From assembly GCF_044987625.1 (NCBI RefSeq), contig NZ_JBJDSB010000001.1, positions 186,001-250,000 of the forward strand: DNA of 64,000 nucleotides. Direction: 5' to 3'. This document shows positions 44,977-57,034 of the stretch, piece after piece. The stretch is from Desulfobaculum sp044987625 (lineage in GTDB: Bacteria > Desulfobacterota > Desulfovibrionia > Desulfovibrionales > Desulfovibrionaceae). Positions within the stretch are counted from its first letter, which is position 1. The number at the start of each line of letters is the position of its first letter. The notes under the pieces are model-generated. The model was not told the DNA's origin, made no database searches, and saw only the letters and a list, made by a program, of their open reading frames with translations. The translations under genes were made by a program, and so were the position numbers.

Positions 44977-46608
44977 TTAGTACCCGTCCGATCCTGTAAT
45001 GGCTGGCCATGTCCCGTTATAGTCATAGCACAGATAGATGGTGAAACGCCGCGCAGGGCGTCCCCCGTGACGAGACTGGTACTGGATTGTTTCATATCTT
45101 GCAAAATATTTGAGCAAGCCGTCATTTGGTCCCTTGAACTTCTTGCGCACAAAGATGGCGTCCCAACCGGCCTTGGCCTGCGGTCCGGGCCACAGGTCGT
45201 ACTGATTCAGGCGGCGGCCGCCGGGCAGGCAATAGGCCCGCTCCTTGCCGGGAACGTGCCACGACAGGGCCGAGGTCACGTCGTAGTTCTCGCCAAACAG
45301 GAAGACCTTGTCCGGATCGTCAAAGCGTGTGCGGCGCATTTCGTCCACGGTGTCGCCAAGGTCGTCCCAGCCCTTCAGGTGCAGGATGGGATTCTCAATG
45401 TGCACCTGCCCGGCAAAGGGCACGCGCCCTTCATAGCGCCACGGCAGGGGGAAGAGGTCATGCACCATGAGCATGGTCATCAGCACCAGCCCCACAAGGG
45501 GCCACGGCCACACCCGCCAGTTGCGCCCACCCCGGCGACGCCACACCGCGTCCCACGCGGCGGCGGCAAGGATGAACCCGCTGGCGTAGCTGACTGCCGA
45601 CCAGTTGGGATTAATCTTGGTGTGGAACGACCACAGGATGAAGAAGCCCCAGATGGGCCAAAATCCGGCGGCCAGCAGTGCCTTCTGCCGGTAGCCCAGC
45701 GTCTCCACGTTGCGCGCGGCCTTGCCCGGCGCATCGCGCAGCGAGGTCACGACGCCAGCCGCGCCCATCATCATAAAGGCAAACCACCACGGCATCAGCA
45801 GGCCAATCTGGCTGCCGATGTACTCCGGAAACTTGTCAAACCGCAGAAAGGCTTCGGCGCGGGAGCCGGACATGCCGCCAAGGTGCAGCACATGGCGCAC
45901 GCCAGCAAAGTCGTTCTGCACGTTCCAGATCATAATGGGCAGCATGCCAAGCACGCCGCCAAGAATGCAGCAGCCCAGCACGCGGCGCACAAAGGTGCCC
46001 GTAGTCAGTCCGTTGCGCGACAGCAGCCACATAAACACCAGCGCCACGGGCACAAAGGCCAGCATCATGTACTTCGCCAGCGTGCCGACGGCCATGGCCA
46101 GCAGCAGCAGAATATACGGCAGCCAGCGGTCCGGCTCGCGCGAGGCCCAATACAGGCTAAATAGCGCCGTCAGCCAGCACACCAGCAACGGGTTGTCCGT
46201 GGTCATCAAAATGCCCGACGCCATGGCAAGCAACGAGCAGTTGAGCACCACGATGGACAACAGCGCCAAACGGGGCCGTCCCCACAGGCGCGCCACGCCA
46301 AGGTACATCACCAGCTGCGTTGCCGCCGCGCCAAGCACGGCGCCAATGCGCACGCCAAGGGCCGTATCACCAAACACCGCCGTGCCCGCTCCAATAATCC
46401 ACGCAATAAGCGGACCCTTGGTGAAGTAGGACAGTTGGAACGTGCGCGACCAGTCCCAATACTGGGCCTCGTCCTGCACAAGGTCGAGCTGGCCGGACAG
46501 GATGAAGGCGATGCGCGCCACGGTCGTCATCAAAATGAGAACGCCGGCCAATACACCAGGCCGGCATCCCAATACGCGATTGTCAGTTGTGAATGTCTGT
46601 TGATCCAT
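44977..46608 (-). CDS. GT39-family (ArnT/PMT-like) membrane glycosyltransferase
   Basis: Encodes 543 residues from MDQQTF (46608); an alternative ATG at 46620 is also possible. About eleven hydrophobic helices fill residues 10-400. The first periplasmic loop holds DEAQYWDWS near 37-45, matching the acidic catalytic loop of polyprenyl-phosphate-dependent sugar transferases. The C-terminal 150 residues are probably periplasmic. It likely moves a sugar from a lipid-phosphate donor to lipid A, glycan or protein; the acceptor is unknown. Directly downstream of kdsD, which makes a Kdo precursor. Confidence 0.87.
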   Translation of the reverse strand: MDQQTFTTDNRVLGCRPGVLAGVLILMTTVARIAFILSGQLDLVQDEAQYWDWSRTFQLSYFTKGPLIAWIIGAGTAVFGDTALGVRIGAVLGAAATQLVMYLGVARLWGRPRLALLSIVVLNCSLLAMASGILMTTDNPLLVCWLTALFSLYWASREPDRWLPYILLLLAMAVGTLAKYMMLAFVPVALVFMWLLSRNGLTTGTFVRRVLGCCILGGVLGMLPIMIWNVQNDFAGVRHVLHLGGMSGSRAEAFLRFDKFPEYIGSQIGLLMPWWFAFMMMGAAGVVTSLRDAPGKAARNVETLGYRQKALLAAGFWPIWGFFILWSFHTKINPNWSAVSYASGFILAAAAWDAVWRRRGGRNWRVWPWPLVGLVLMTMLMVHDLFPLPWRYEGRVPFAGQVHIENPILHLKGWDDLGDTVDEMRRTRFDDPDKVFLFGENYDVTSALSWHVPGKERAYCLPGGRRLNQYDLWPGPQAKAGWDAIFVRKKFKGPNDGLLKYFARYETIQYQSRHGGRPARRFTIYLCYDYNGTWPAITGSDGY

Positions 46609-46627
46609 GCACTCTTCCATGCTCCGC

Positions 46628-47620
46628 CTACGCGGAGAACTTGAGGTGTCCCTTGCCCAGCAGGTCGTGCAGGTGCACCATCCCGAGGAGCACGCCGTCG
46701 TCGTCAACGACGGGAATAACCGTAATCTCGCGCGCCTCCATCATGTCCAGCACCTCGGCGGCCGCGATGGCAGGCGACACGTGCGAGGGATTCTTGGTCA
46801 TGACATTGGCCACGGAGGCCTGCGGATCGGTGTCCCCGGCGCACAGGGCGCGGCGGACGTCGCCGTCCGTCAGGATGCCCTGCAGGCGGCCCGCCGCATC
46901 CGTGAGGGCCAGGGCGCCAAGGCCCCCCTCGTTAAGGGCAATAAGCGCCTCGCCAAGGGACGTTTCCACGTCGGCCACGGGCAGATCGTCGGTATGCATC
47001 AAATTGCGGACACAGGCCTTCAGGCGCTGGCCGAGGGAGCCGCCGGGATGCCGTGTGGCAAAGTCCTCTTTTTCAAAGCGGTTCCACGTGATGAGGCACG
47101 CCGCCAACGCGTCGCCAAGGGCCAGCGTCGCGGTGGTGCTTGCCGTTGGTGCAAGGCCCAGCGGGCACGCTTCACGCGGGACGCCGCTGTCCAGCACCAC
47201 ATCGGACAACTGACCGAGGGAGGAATCCTCGCGCCCGGTCATGCCGATGATGCGGATGCCAATCTTCTTGAGGGCCGGAAGAATGGCGTTGAGTTCGTCG
47301 GTCTCGCCGGAGTTGGAGATGGCAAGGACGACGTCCTCGGCACGGAGCATGCCAAGGTCGCCGTGCGCGCCCTCCACCGGATGCAGGAAGAAGGACGGCG
47401 TGCCGGTGCTGGAGAGGGTTGCGGCAATCTTGCGGCCCACAAGGCCGGACTTGCCAATACCCGTCACCACCACACGGCCGGAGCAGCCGCCCATCAGTTC
47501 CAGCGCGGCCACAAAGCCACCGTTCAGCTTGTTCTGAACGGCCTTCAGGCCTTCGATTTCGATATCGAGCGTCTCGCGGCCAAGGGCCAGCCAGTCGCGT
47601 TCTTGTGACTTGGGTGTCAT
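46628..47620 (-). CDS. kdsD: Arabinose-5-phosphate isomerase (KdsD/KpsF family)
   Basis: Encodes 330 residues: an SIS sugar-isomerase domain (about 35-185, with VVVTGIGKSGLVGRKIAATL and HPVEGAHGDLGM) and two CBS domains (about 205-325). The enzyme converts ribulose-5-phosphate to arabinose-5-phosphate, the first step to Kdo for lipopolysaccharide. It lies 29 bp after purF. GutQ and KpsF paralogues share the architecture; the context does not exclude them but points to envelope synthesis. Confidence 0.93.
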   Translation of the reverse strand: MTPKSQERDWLALGRETLDIEIEGLKAVQNKLNGGFVAALELMGGCSGRVVVTGIGKSGLVGRKIAATLSSTGTPSFFLHPVEGAHGDLGMLRAEDVVLAISNSGETDELNAILPALKKIGIRIIGMTGREDSSLGQLSDVVLDSGVPREACPLGLAPTASTTATLALGDALAACLITWNRFEKEDFATRHPGGSLGQRLKACVRNLMHTDDLPVADVETSLGEALIALNEGGLGALALTDAAGRLQGILTDGDVRRALCAGDTDPQASVANVMTKNPSHVSPAIAAAEVLDMMEAREITVIPVVDDDGVLLGMVHLHDLLGKGHLKFSA

Positions 47621-47649
47621 CTGATTCGTTCTACCTACAGGTTAGGGAC

Positions 47650-49038
47650 CTACTCCATGCACAGCTTGCCGCCATTCTCGCAGGGCGGGATGGGGTAGTT
47701 GCCGTCAAAGCAGGCCAAACAGAAGTTATCCGGACCTTCCACGGAGGAAAGCAGTCCGGGAATAGACAGATAATGCAGCGAGTCCAGTCCGATGTAGCGG
47801 GCAATGTCGTCCACGGCATGGTTGGCCGCGATAAGCTCGCCCTTGCTCGAAAAGTCAATGCCGTAATAGCACGGGAACTTAATGGCCGGACAGGCCACAC
47901 GCATATGAATCTCGCGCGCGCCAAGCTCGCGCAGTTTCTTCACGCGGGTGCGAATGGTGGTGCCTCGGACGATGGAATCCTCCACCACCACAATGCGCTT
48001 ATCCTTTACCATGCTGCGCACGGGATTGAGCTTCACACGTGTGCCGAAGTCGCGCATATCCTGCGAGGGCTGGATAAACGTGCGGCCCACATAGTGGTTG
48101 CGGATCATGCACTGCTCAAAGGGCAGTCCGGACGCCTGCGCGTAGCCCACAGCGGCGTAGTTGCCGGAATCCGGGAACGGCATGACGAAGTCCGCGTCAA
48201 CGGGCGCTTCCGTTGCGAGGGCCATACCCATGGCCTTGCGCCGCTCGTACACATTCTGCCCAAAGACGTCGGAGTCCGGGCGCGCAAAATAGATCAGCTC
48301 AAAGATGCACTGCTTGCAGCCGTTGGGCTTGGCATACAGGCGGCTGCGCTGGCCGTCCTTGTCCAGGACGAGCATCTCGCCGGGACGCAGGGAGCGCAGA
48401 CAGTCGGCCTCAAGCAGGTCAAAGGCGCAGGTTTCGGAGGCCAGCACGTAGGAATCGCCCACGCGGCCCAGAGACAGCGGCCTAAAGCCCCACGGGTCCT
48501 TGACGGCGATGAGCTTGTCGTTGGCCTGCACCAGCAGGGCAAAAGCGCCCTTAACGCGTGCGCAGGACTTGGCGACCGCTTCCTCAACGTCGTCGCCCTC
48601 CACATTCATGTACCGGGCGATGAGGTGCACGATGACCTCGGAATCCATGGTGGTCTGGAAGATCGCCCCACCCCGCTCCAGTTCCAGGCGCAGCTCGTGG
48701 GCATTCACCAGATTGCCGTTATGGGCGATGGCGAGCATGGTGTCGCCAAAGCGCACCATAAACGGCTGCGCGTTGCGCAAAAGGGAGGCACCGGTGGTTG
48801 AGTACCGGATGTGGCCGATGGCGGTTTCGCCTTTCAACTGACGGCTGAGGTGGCTTTCGTTGAACACGTCAGCCACCAGACCCATCCCCTTCTGCTCGCG
48901 CAGTTTGCTGCCGTCCCAAGTGACGATGCCAGCGCTTTCCTGTCCACGATGCTGCTGCGCGTAGAGGCCGAAGTAGGTCATCCGTGCAGCTTCCGGATGA
49001 TTGTATATACCGAACAGTCCGCAGTATTCCTTCTTCAT
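47650..49038 (-). CDS. purF: Amidophosphoribosyltransferase
   Basis: Encodes 462 residues. PurF makes phosphoribosylamine from PRPP and glutamine, the first step of purine synthesis. Cys6 after a short MKKEY propeptide is the glutaminase nucleophile (CGLFGIYNH), and the PRPP loop VVVEDSIVRGTT lies near 348-359. Cysteines in FELIYFARP context, CPAIKFPCYYGID and NFCLACFDGNYP match the 4Fe-4S-containing Bacillus type, not the E. coli type. It follows carB by 39 bp. Confidence 0.97.
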   Translation of the reverse strand: MKKEYCGLFGIYNHPEAARMTYFGLYAQQHRGQESAGIVTWDGSKLREQKGMGLVADVFNESHLSRQLKGETAIGHIRYSTTGASLLRNAQPFMVRFGDTMLAIAHNGNLVNAHELRLELERGGAIFQTTMDSEVIVHLIARYMNVEGDDVEEAVAKSCARVKGAFALLVQANDKLIAVKDPWGFRPLSLGRVGDSYVLASETCAFDLLEADCLRSLRPGEMLVLDKDGQRSRLYAKPNGCKQCIFELIYFARPDSDVFGQNVYERRKAMGMALATEAPVDADFVMPFPDSGNYAAVGYAQASGLPFEQCMIRNHYVGRTFIQPSQDMRDFGTRVKLNPVRSMVKDKRIVVVEDSIVRGTTIRTRVKKLRELGAREIHMRVACPAIKFPCYYGIDFSSKGELIAANHAVDDIARYIGLDSLHYLSIPGLLSSVEGPDNFCLACFDGNYPIPPCENGGKLCME

Positions 49039-49077
49039 GGTGATGCTGGTGCCGTCCCTTGGGCGGCGTAGTTGAGA

Positions 49078-52311
<3,234 letters not shown>

Positions 52312-52344
52312 GTCGCTTTCGGTATGGTTCAGGTTATAAATCGT

Positions 52345-52377
52345 GCGTGCCAGAGGGTTCGGCCCGCAGGGGCACGC
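52345..52377 (-). promoter_or_regulatory. Stem-loop in the carB leader
   Basis: A perfect seven-base-pair stem GCGTGCC/GGCACGC (52377-52371 with 52351-52345 on the minus strand) encloses 19 bases with a further GGG/CCC pairing. No U tract follows, so it is not a terminator. It lies in the predicted 5' untranslated RNA of carB and could be a regulatory element. Confidence 0.4.
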
Positions 52378-52448
52378 CAGTTGAATTGCCTGGAAGGTGG
52401 AGATGAGAGATTGCTTTGGAACCGATCTCCCGAAGCGGAGATGCGCGT

Positions 52449-52477
52449 GTTATAGTTGAGCACGCCTTCGGAGTCCA
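52449..52477 (-). promoter_or_regulatory. Promoter candidate for carB
   Basis: -35 TGGACT (52477-52472) and -10 TATAAC (52454-52449), four and five of six to consensus, are 17 bases apart. The RNA start would be about 130 nt before carB. Confidence 0.5.
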
Positions 52478-52501
52478 GCAAAAAGCGCCTCGTCCCACAG
52501 C

Positions 52502-53527
52502 CTACCTCGTATACAAGTGGGCCAGCTCCGCATAGTGCCTGCGATGTTCTTCCGGCAACGGAAGGGTGTCATCCGTTGCGAGGGCGATACAGGTTTTTGC
52601 AAGTTCCGCTTCAATTAACGTGCGGCGTTTCATGCGCTGCTTCCACGAGGCCTTGCGCAACAGCCTTTCGCCTTCGCTGACGATGGTCCGTGCACGGCTG
52701 GCCACGCTGTGCCGCCGCAATACCTTGTCCCGCCCCGCCGCCGCAATTTCCGCCAGCCGTCCGGGCTGGGCCAGCATCAGGCGCGCCACGCCCGCCGCCG
52801 AAGCCGCATCCCCGCGCGTATAGACGAGGATTTCCTCGTCCACAGCAAAGAGATCCGTCAGGCCGTTTTGGGTGGCTTCCGTCAGCACGGCGGCGCCGCA
52901 GGCCGCGGCCTCAAAAAGGCGGAAGTTCAGCTCGCCCGCCGCGCTTTGGTTCAGCACAATGCGGCTGCGGCCAAACACGGGAGCATACGCGCCCTGCGTG
53001 ACGTACAGCGGATGCTGGCGCTTGAAGTCCTTGAGGAAGTGTTTGCGCGCGGCGTTAATGGTGCCCTCCACCGTGCCGACGAAGCTGACGGGAATATCCC
53101 GCTCGCCGCCGGGGTCCACATCCACGTCCGGCTTGCAGAACAGCGGGAACCAGCGGATGCGCCGGGGATGGTCCACGTGCTCGAACAGGGGCAGATAATC
53201 CTTCTGCGCCACCAGCACGAGGTCGAACCCCATGCTGTAGGGCACGTGCCACGGATTGAGGTATTGATCGATGGAATAGGCGATGGTGGGCGCGGGGAGT
53301 TCCGACAGCCCAACAACGCAAGGAGGGATGGAGGTATCGCACCAGAACACAAGGTCCGGCACAAAACCGTTGGCGTCCAGCACCTGCGTCAGCCGCTGCA
53401 GGGACATGGTGGTGTCGATGTCGACATCCAGCCCCCGGCGGCCCGCAGGGCCGATGGCGAGTACCTCGTGCCCGAGCCGTCGAAACTCGGGCACGAAGTA
53501 CGTACCGTCAATATTCAGTATTCGCAT
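52502..53527 (-). CDS. CgeB-like glycosyltransferase
   Basis: Encodes 341 residues from MRILNIDG (53527); the 29 in-frame residues upstream cross a hairpin and are unlikely. The N-terminal half reads like DUF3880 of CgeB proteins (LVFWCDTSIPP, AYSIDQYLNPWH near 66-105). The C-terminal half has LNQSAAGELNFRLFEAAACGAAVLTEATQN near 200-230 in character, the nucleotide-sugar-binding region of GT4/GT-B enzymes. It probably adds sugars to a surface or flagellar polymer; substrate unknown. Last gene after ricT and metG. Confidence 0.8.
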   Translation of the reverse strand: MRILNIDGTYFVPEFRRLGHEVLAIGPAGRRGLDVDIDTTMSLQRLTQVLDANGFVPDLVFWCDTSIPPCVVGLSELPAPTIAYSIDQYLNPWHVPYSMGFDLVLVAQKDYLPLFEHVDHPRRIRWFPLFCKPDVDVDPGGERDIPVSFVGTVEGTINAARKHFLKDFKRQHPLYVTQGAYAPVFGRSRIVLNQSAAGELNFRLFEAAACGAAVLTEATQNGLTDLFAVDEEILVYTRGDAASAAGVARLMLAQPGRLAEIAAAGRDKVLRRHSVASRARTIVSEGERLLRKASWKQRMKRRTLIEAELAKTCIALATDDTLPLPEEHRRHYAELAHLYTR

Positions 53528-53542
53528 GAAACGCCATCTTGC

Positions 53543-53564
53543 GGAAACGCCGGATGGCGTTTCC
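53543..53564 (-). repeat. Perfect hairpin between metG and the CgeB-like gene
   Basis: GGAAACGCC and GGCGTTTCC pair over nine bases around a four-base loop (53543-53564). No U tract follows. Half of the same sequence, GGCGTTTC, is repeated immediately before the next start codon. It may slow ribosomes or protect the upstream mRNA. Confidence 0.5.
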
Positions 53565-53582
53565 GGCAATGTGATTAAAGAA

Positions 53583-55556
53583 TTACGAAACCTTGGTACC
53601 GTTCCCGGTGGCACCGGAAACAGTCAACAGCTGCATACCGCCATCAGTCTTGGCGGCAAGAATCATCCCCTGCGAGACCTGCCCGCGCAGCTTGCGCGGC
53701 GCAAGGTTCGCCACAACGACAACCTGCCGTCCGACGAGGTCATCGGGGCTGAAGTATTCGGCCAGACCGGCCACCACCTGACGCGGCTCGTCTTCGCCAA
53801 GGTCCACCTTGACGAGGAGCAGCCTGTCCGCATCGGGGTGCGGCTGACAGGACACCACGGTACCGACGCGCATATCCACGTTCTGGAAGTCCGCGAAGTC
53901 GATGATGCCGTCCTTCGGTTCGGCCTTGGCAGCCTTGGCGGCCTTGTCCTGCTTCTTCTGCTTTTTGGCGGCCTGCTTTTCGGCCTTGACGGCGTCCTCT
54001 TCCTGCTTTTTCTTCAGGTCCACGCGGGGGAAGAGGTTGGACGCCTTGGCAAGGTGCAGTCCCGGCTCCAAACGGCCAAAGGTCTCCACCTCGTCCTTGA
54101 TGTTCACGGCGGCGGGATCAAAGTCCGCGCCCTGCCCCAACTGCTCCAGCATGGTCTCTGCCGTGGTGGGCATGACGGGCCAGATGTGCAGGGCAATTTT
54201 GCGCATAAGCATCAGGAGCACGTACATCACATCGCCGAGGCGCTCGGTTTCGCCGTTCTTGAACAGCGCCCATGGCTGGGTGCTGTCCACGTACTTGTTC
54301 AGGCCGCGCACCAGTTCCCACAGGGACTCGATGCCGCGCCCGAACTCAAACGCGCCGAACAGCTGCTGGTAATTCTTAAAGGAATCAATGGCCAGCTGGA
54401 GCACCTCAAGGTCCACACTCTCGTGCTTGCGGCTGGGGGTTGGCACCTCGCCGCCGAAGTACTTGTGCGTCATGGACAGCACGCGGGAGAACAGGTTGCC
54501 AAGGTCGTTGGCAAGGTCCGCGTTCAGGCGGCCCACAAGGGCGTCCTCGGAAAAGGACGCGTCGCGGCCAAAGCGCATTTCGCGCAGGAGGAAGTAGCGG
54601 AATGCGTCCTGCCCGTAGGTGCCCACCATGGACAGCGGGTCCACCACATTGCCGATGGACTTGGACATCTTGGTGTCCTTGACCAGCCAGTAGCCGTGCA
54701 CGTTCAGGTGCTGGTACGGCTCGAAGCCTGCGGCCTTGAGCATGGTGGGCCAGAATATGGCGTGGGGCTTCAGGATGTCCTTAGCCACAAGGTGATTGGC
54801 GCTGGGCCAGAATTGGTCGAACTTCTCGCCCTCGGGCCAGTCCAGCGCGGTGATGTAGTTGAGCAGCGCGTCAAACCACACATAGGTGACGTAGTCCGTA
54901 TCAAAGGGCAGCTCAATGCCCCACGACAGACGCGTCTTGGGACGCGAGATGCACAGGTCGTCCAGCACGCCCATGTCCAGCATGGAGAGCACCTCGTTGC
55001 GGTAGCGCTCCGGGCGGATGAAGTCCGGGTTGTCCTCGATGTGCTTCTTCAGCCAGTCCTGATACTTGGACATGCGGAAGAAGTAGTTCTTTTCGCGGAT
55101 AACCTCGGGTTCCTTGTCATGGTCGGGACACTTGCCGTCCACGAGGTCCTTTTCGGTAAGGAACTGCTCGCAGCCGTAGCAGTACAGTCCCTCGTACTCG
55201 CTCTGGTAAATGTCGCCGTTGTCGTAGACCTGCTGGAGCACCTTCTGCACCGTCTTGATATGACGGGGCTGGGTGGTCCGGATGAAGTCGGAGTTCTGGA
55301 TGTTCAGCTTGGGCCAGAGGTTCTGGAACGTTCCGCTGATGTCATCCACAAATTCCTTGGGGGTCTTTCCGGCGGCCTCGGCGGCCTGCATGATTTTATC
55401 ACCATGCTCGTCGGTTCCGGTCAGGAAAAACGCCTCTTCACCGGAAATACGGTGAAAGCGCGCCACACTGTCTGCCACGATGGTCGTGTAGGCGTGGCCC
55501 AGATGGGGCTTGGCGTTCACGTAATAGATGGGCGTGGTGATATAAAACCGGCTCAA
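53583..55556 (-). CDS. metG: Methionyl-tRNA synthetase with C-terminal tRNA-binding domain
   Basis: Encodes 657 residues. The HIGH-type PHLGHAYTT near 17-25 and KMSKS near 300 are intact. A zinc knuckle shows CYGC and KCPDH near 126-148. A Lys/Ala-rich linker (about 515-548) joins a C-terminal EMAP-II/Trbp111-like domain (FQNVDMRVGTVVSC onward). The start is TTG at 55556, with GGAGG seven bases upstream and family-typical SRFYITTPIYYVN. It lies 27 bp after ricT. Confidence 0.97.
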   Translation of the reverse strand: MSRFYITTPIYYVNAKPHLGHAYTTIVADSVARFHRISGEEAFFLTGTDEHGDKIMQAAEAAGKTPKEFVDDISGTFQNLWPKLNIQNSDFIRTTQPRHIKTVQKVLQQVYDNGDIYQSEYEGLYCYGCEQFLTEKDLVDGKCPDHDKEPEVIREKNYFFRMSKYQDWLKKHIEDNPDFIRPERYRNEVLSMLDMGVLDDLCISRPKTRLSWGIELPFDTDYVTYVWFDALLNYITALDWPEGEKFDQFWPSANHLVAKDILKPHAIFWPTMLKAAGFEPYQHLNVHGYWLVKDTKMSKSIGNVVDPLSMVGTYGQDAFRYFLLREMRFGRDASFSEDALVGRLNADLANDLGNLFSRVLSMTHKYFGGEVPTPSRKHESVDLEVLQLAIDSFKNYQQLFGAFEFGRGIESLWELVRGLNKYVDSTQPWALFKNGETERLGDVMYVLLMLMRKIALHIWPVMPTTAETMLEQLGQGADFDPAAVNIKDEVETFGRLEPGLHLAKASNLFPRVDLKKKQEEDAVKAEKQAAKKQKKQDKAAKAAKAEPKDGIIDFADFQNVDMRVGTVVSCQPHPDADRLLLVKVDLGEDEPRQVVAGLAEYFSPDDLVGRQVVVVANLAPRKLRGQVSQGMILAAKTDGGMQLLTVSGATGNGTKVS

Positions 55557-55583
55557 CTTGGTTCCTCCTGAATTATCTCTTCG

Positions 55584-56795
55584 CTATTCGCTTTTGTTGC
55601 CCTTGTGCCGCGGTTTACGGCGGGGCTTGCGGCGCGGTCTGTTCTTTTGGCGCGGGTCACCGCCCTGGCTGTCGCCAGCGGGCTTGCCCTTGGCGCGCTG
55701 CTGGGGGCGGCGCTTTTTGCCCTTGCCCTTTGGCGCGTCCTTGCCCTGCTTGTCGCTGCGCTGCGCGTCGTCCGCCTCGGCGGGCTGGGGCGCATCGGGC
55801 TGGCCGGGCTGTTCGGCAGGCGCGGCGTCCTGCTCGGGCTTTGGAGCCGCCTCGTCCTGCTTGGGCGCGCCCTTTTCAGGGCGGTGTGGCGGTTTGCCGC
55901 CCTTGCCACGCGGACGCGGCGGACGGGGCTTGGACCGCATGCTGGCCTGCGCCTCCTGCAGGCGGCGTTGCAGCTCCTGCGGGTCGATGCGGCGGGGATT
56001 GAGGGCGTGCCATTCGTCCAGCGTCAGTTCGCGCTCCTCGCCAAATTCCGAGAGCACGGCGATGCTGTTGCGAAAGAAGTTGGCACGCAGCACCTTGAGG
56101 ATGCCGTCGTCCGTCTCCATCCGCTTGCCGATTTTGGGGCACTGGCGGTAGAACTCCGCGTAGTTTTTTTCCTCAAAGCTCAAGCAGCACAGCAGGCGGC
56201 CGCAGATGCCGGAGATTTTGGTCGGGTTCAGGAACAGGTTCTGCTCCTTGGCCATCTTGATGGTGACCGGGGCGAACTTGCGCATGAACCTGCGGCAGCA
56301 GGTCACCATGCCGCAGTTGCCCACCGCGCCGAGCATCTGGGTTTCATGACGCACGCCAATCTGCCGCAGCTCAATGCGCGTGCGGTAGTTTTTGACGAGG
56401 TCCTTCACCAGCTCGCGGAAGTCAACGCGTCCGGGCGCGGTAAAGTAGAAGATGATTTTGCCGCGGTCAAAGAAGACTTCCACATCGACGAGTTTCATCT
56501 CCAGACCACGTTCCGATATGCACCGACGGCAGAACGAGAAGGCTTCGCGCGCAAGGGTGTCATTTTCCCCGGCGGTGACCATGTCCTCCTCCGTCGCCAG
56601 ACGGAAGATGGGCTTGAGCTCCTCCTCGGGAATATCCTTGGGAGCTTCCGGCGACACGGTAATAACCGTGCCCAGGCCCATGCCCTGGTCGGTCTTGACG
56701 ATGACGCTGTCGTCCTTGTTCACGACGAACGCGCCCGAGTCGAAATAATAAATCTGGCCGTAATCGCTGAATTTCAATCCAAGTGCGTGGCCCAT
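55584..56795 (-). CDS. ricT: PSP1-domain protein RicT with long low-complexity tail
   Basis: Encodes 403 residues. The PSP1 domain (about 60-160) is followed by the conserved cysteine motifs GNCGMVTCCRRFMRKF and GICGRLLCCLSFE (near 175-225). In Bacillus RicT (YaaT) joins RicA and RicF in an Fe-S complex that affects RNase Y and phosphorelay; no RicA/F gene is seen here. Residues about 290-403 form an unusual Pro/Lys/Arg/Gln tail alternating basic and acidic blocks, probably disordered and suited to RNA binding. It heads the ricT-metG-CgeB group. Confidence 0.88.
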   Translation of the reverse strand: MGHALGLKFSDYGQIYYFDSGAFVVNKDDSVIVKTDQGMGLGTVITVSPEAPKDIPEEELKPIFRLATEEDMVTAGENDTLAREAFSFCRRCISERGLEMKLVDVEVFFDRGKIIFYFTAPGRVDFRELVKDLVKNYRTRIELRQIGVRHETQMLGAVGNCGMVTCCRRFMRKFAPVTIKMAKEQNLFLNPTKISGICGRLLCCLSFEEKNYAEFYRQCPKIGKRMETDDGILKVLRANFFRNSIAVLSEFGEERELTLDEWHALNPRRIDPQELQRRLQEAQASMRSKPRPPRPRGKGGKPPHRPEKGAPKQDEAAPKPEQDAAPAEQPGQPDAPQPAEADDAQRSDKQGKDAPKGKGKKRRPQQRAKGKPAGDSQGGDPRQKNRPRRKPRRKPRHKGNKSE

Positions 56796-56835
56796 GTCGC
56801 CTTCCTATCTGTGTTCATGTATTGTCCAACGCGCC

Positions 56836-56864
56836 TGTATAAATCAGTTCCGCGCGAACTTCAA
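56836..56864 (-). promoter_or_regulatory. Promoter candidate for ricT-metG
   Basis: -35 TTGAAG (56864-56859) and -10 TATACA (56841-56836) are 17 bases apart. The start would be about 35 nt before ricT. Confidence 0.5.
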
Positions 56865-56969
56865 ATGCCGGCTTGGCGTGTTTGCCGGGTGCCGTCGCCC
56901 TCCGCCCCGCCGCTTCGGCCTCGCGCCCGTGCGGTTTTGCGGCCGCTTCTGCCCCGCTTGCGGCCCCCC

Positions 56970-56998
56970 TTGACTTGCCGCGGCCACAGGCACACTAT
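56970..56998 (+). promoter_or_regulatory. Weak promoter candidate for the nitroreductase
   Basis: A -35 TTGACT (56970-56975) is followed at 17 bases by CACTAT (56993-56998), a poor -10. It is correctly placed about 35 bp before the start codon. Confidence 0.35.
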
Positions 56999-57034
56999 TT
57001 CCCGTGTCAGCCACATGGACAAGGAGGACATGCC

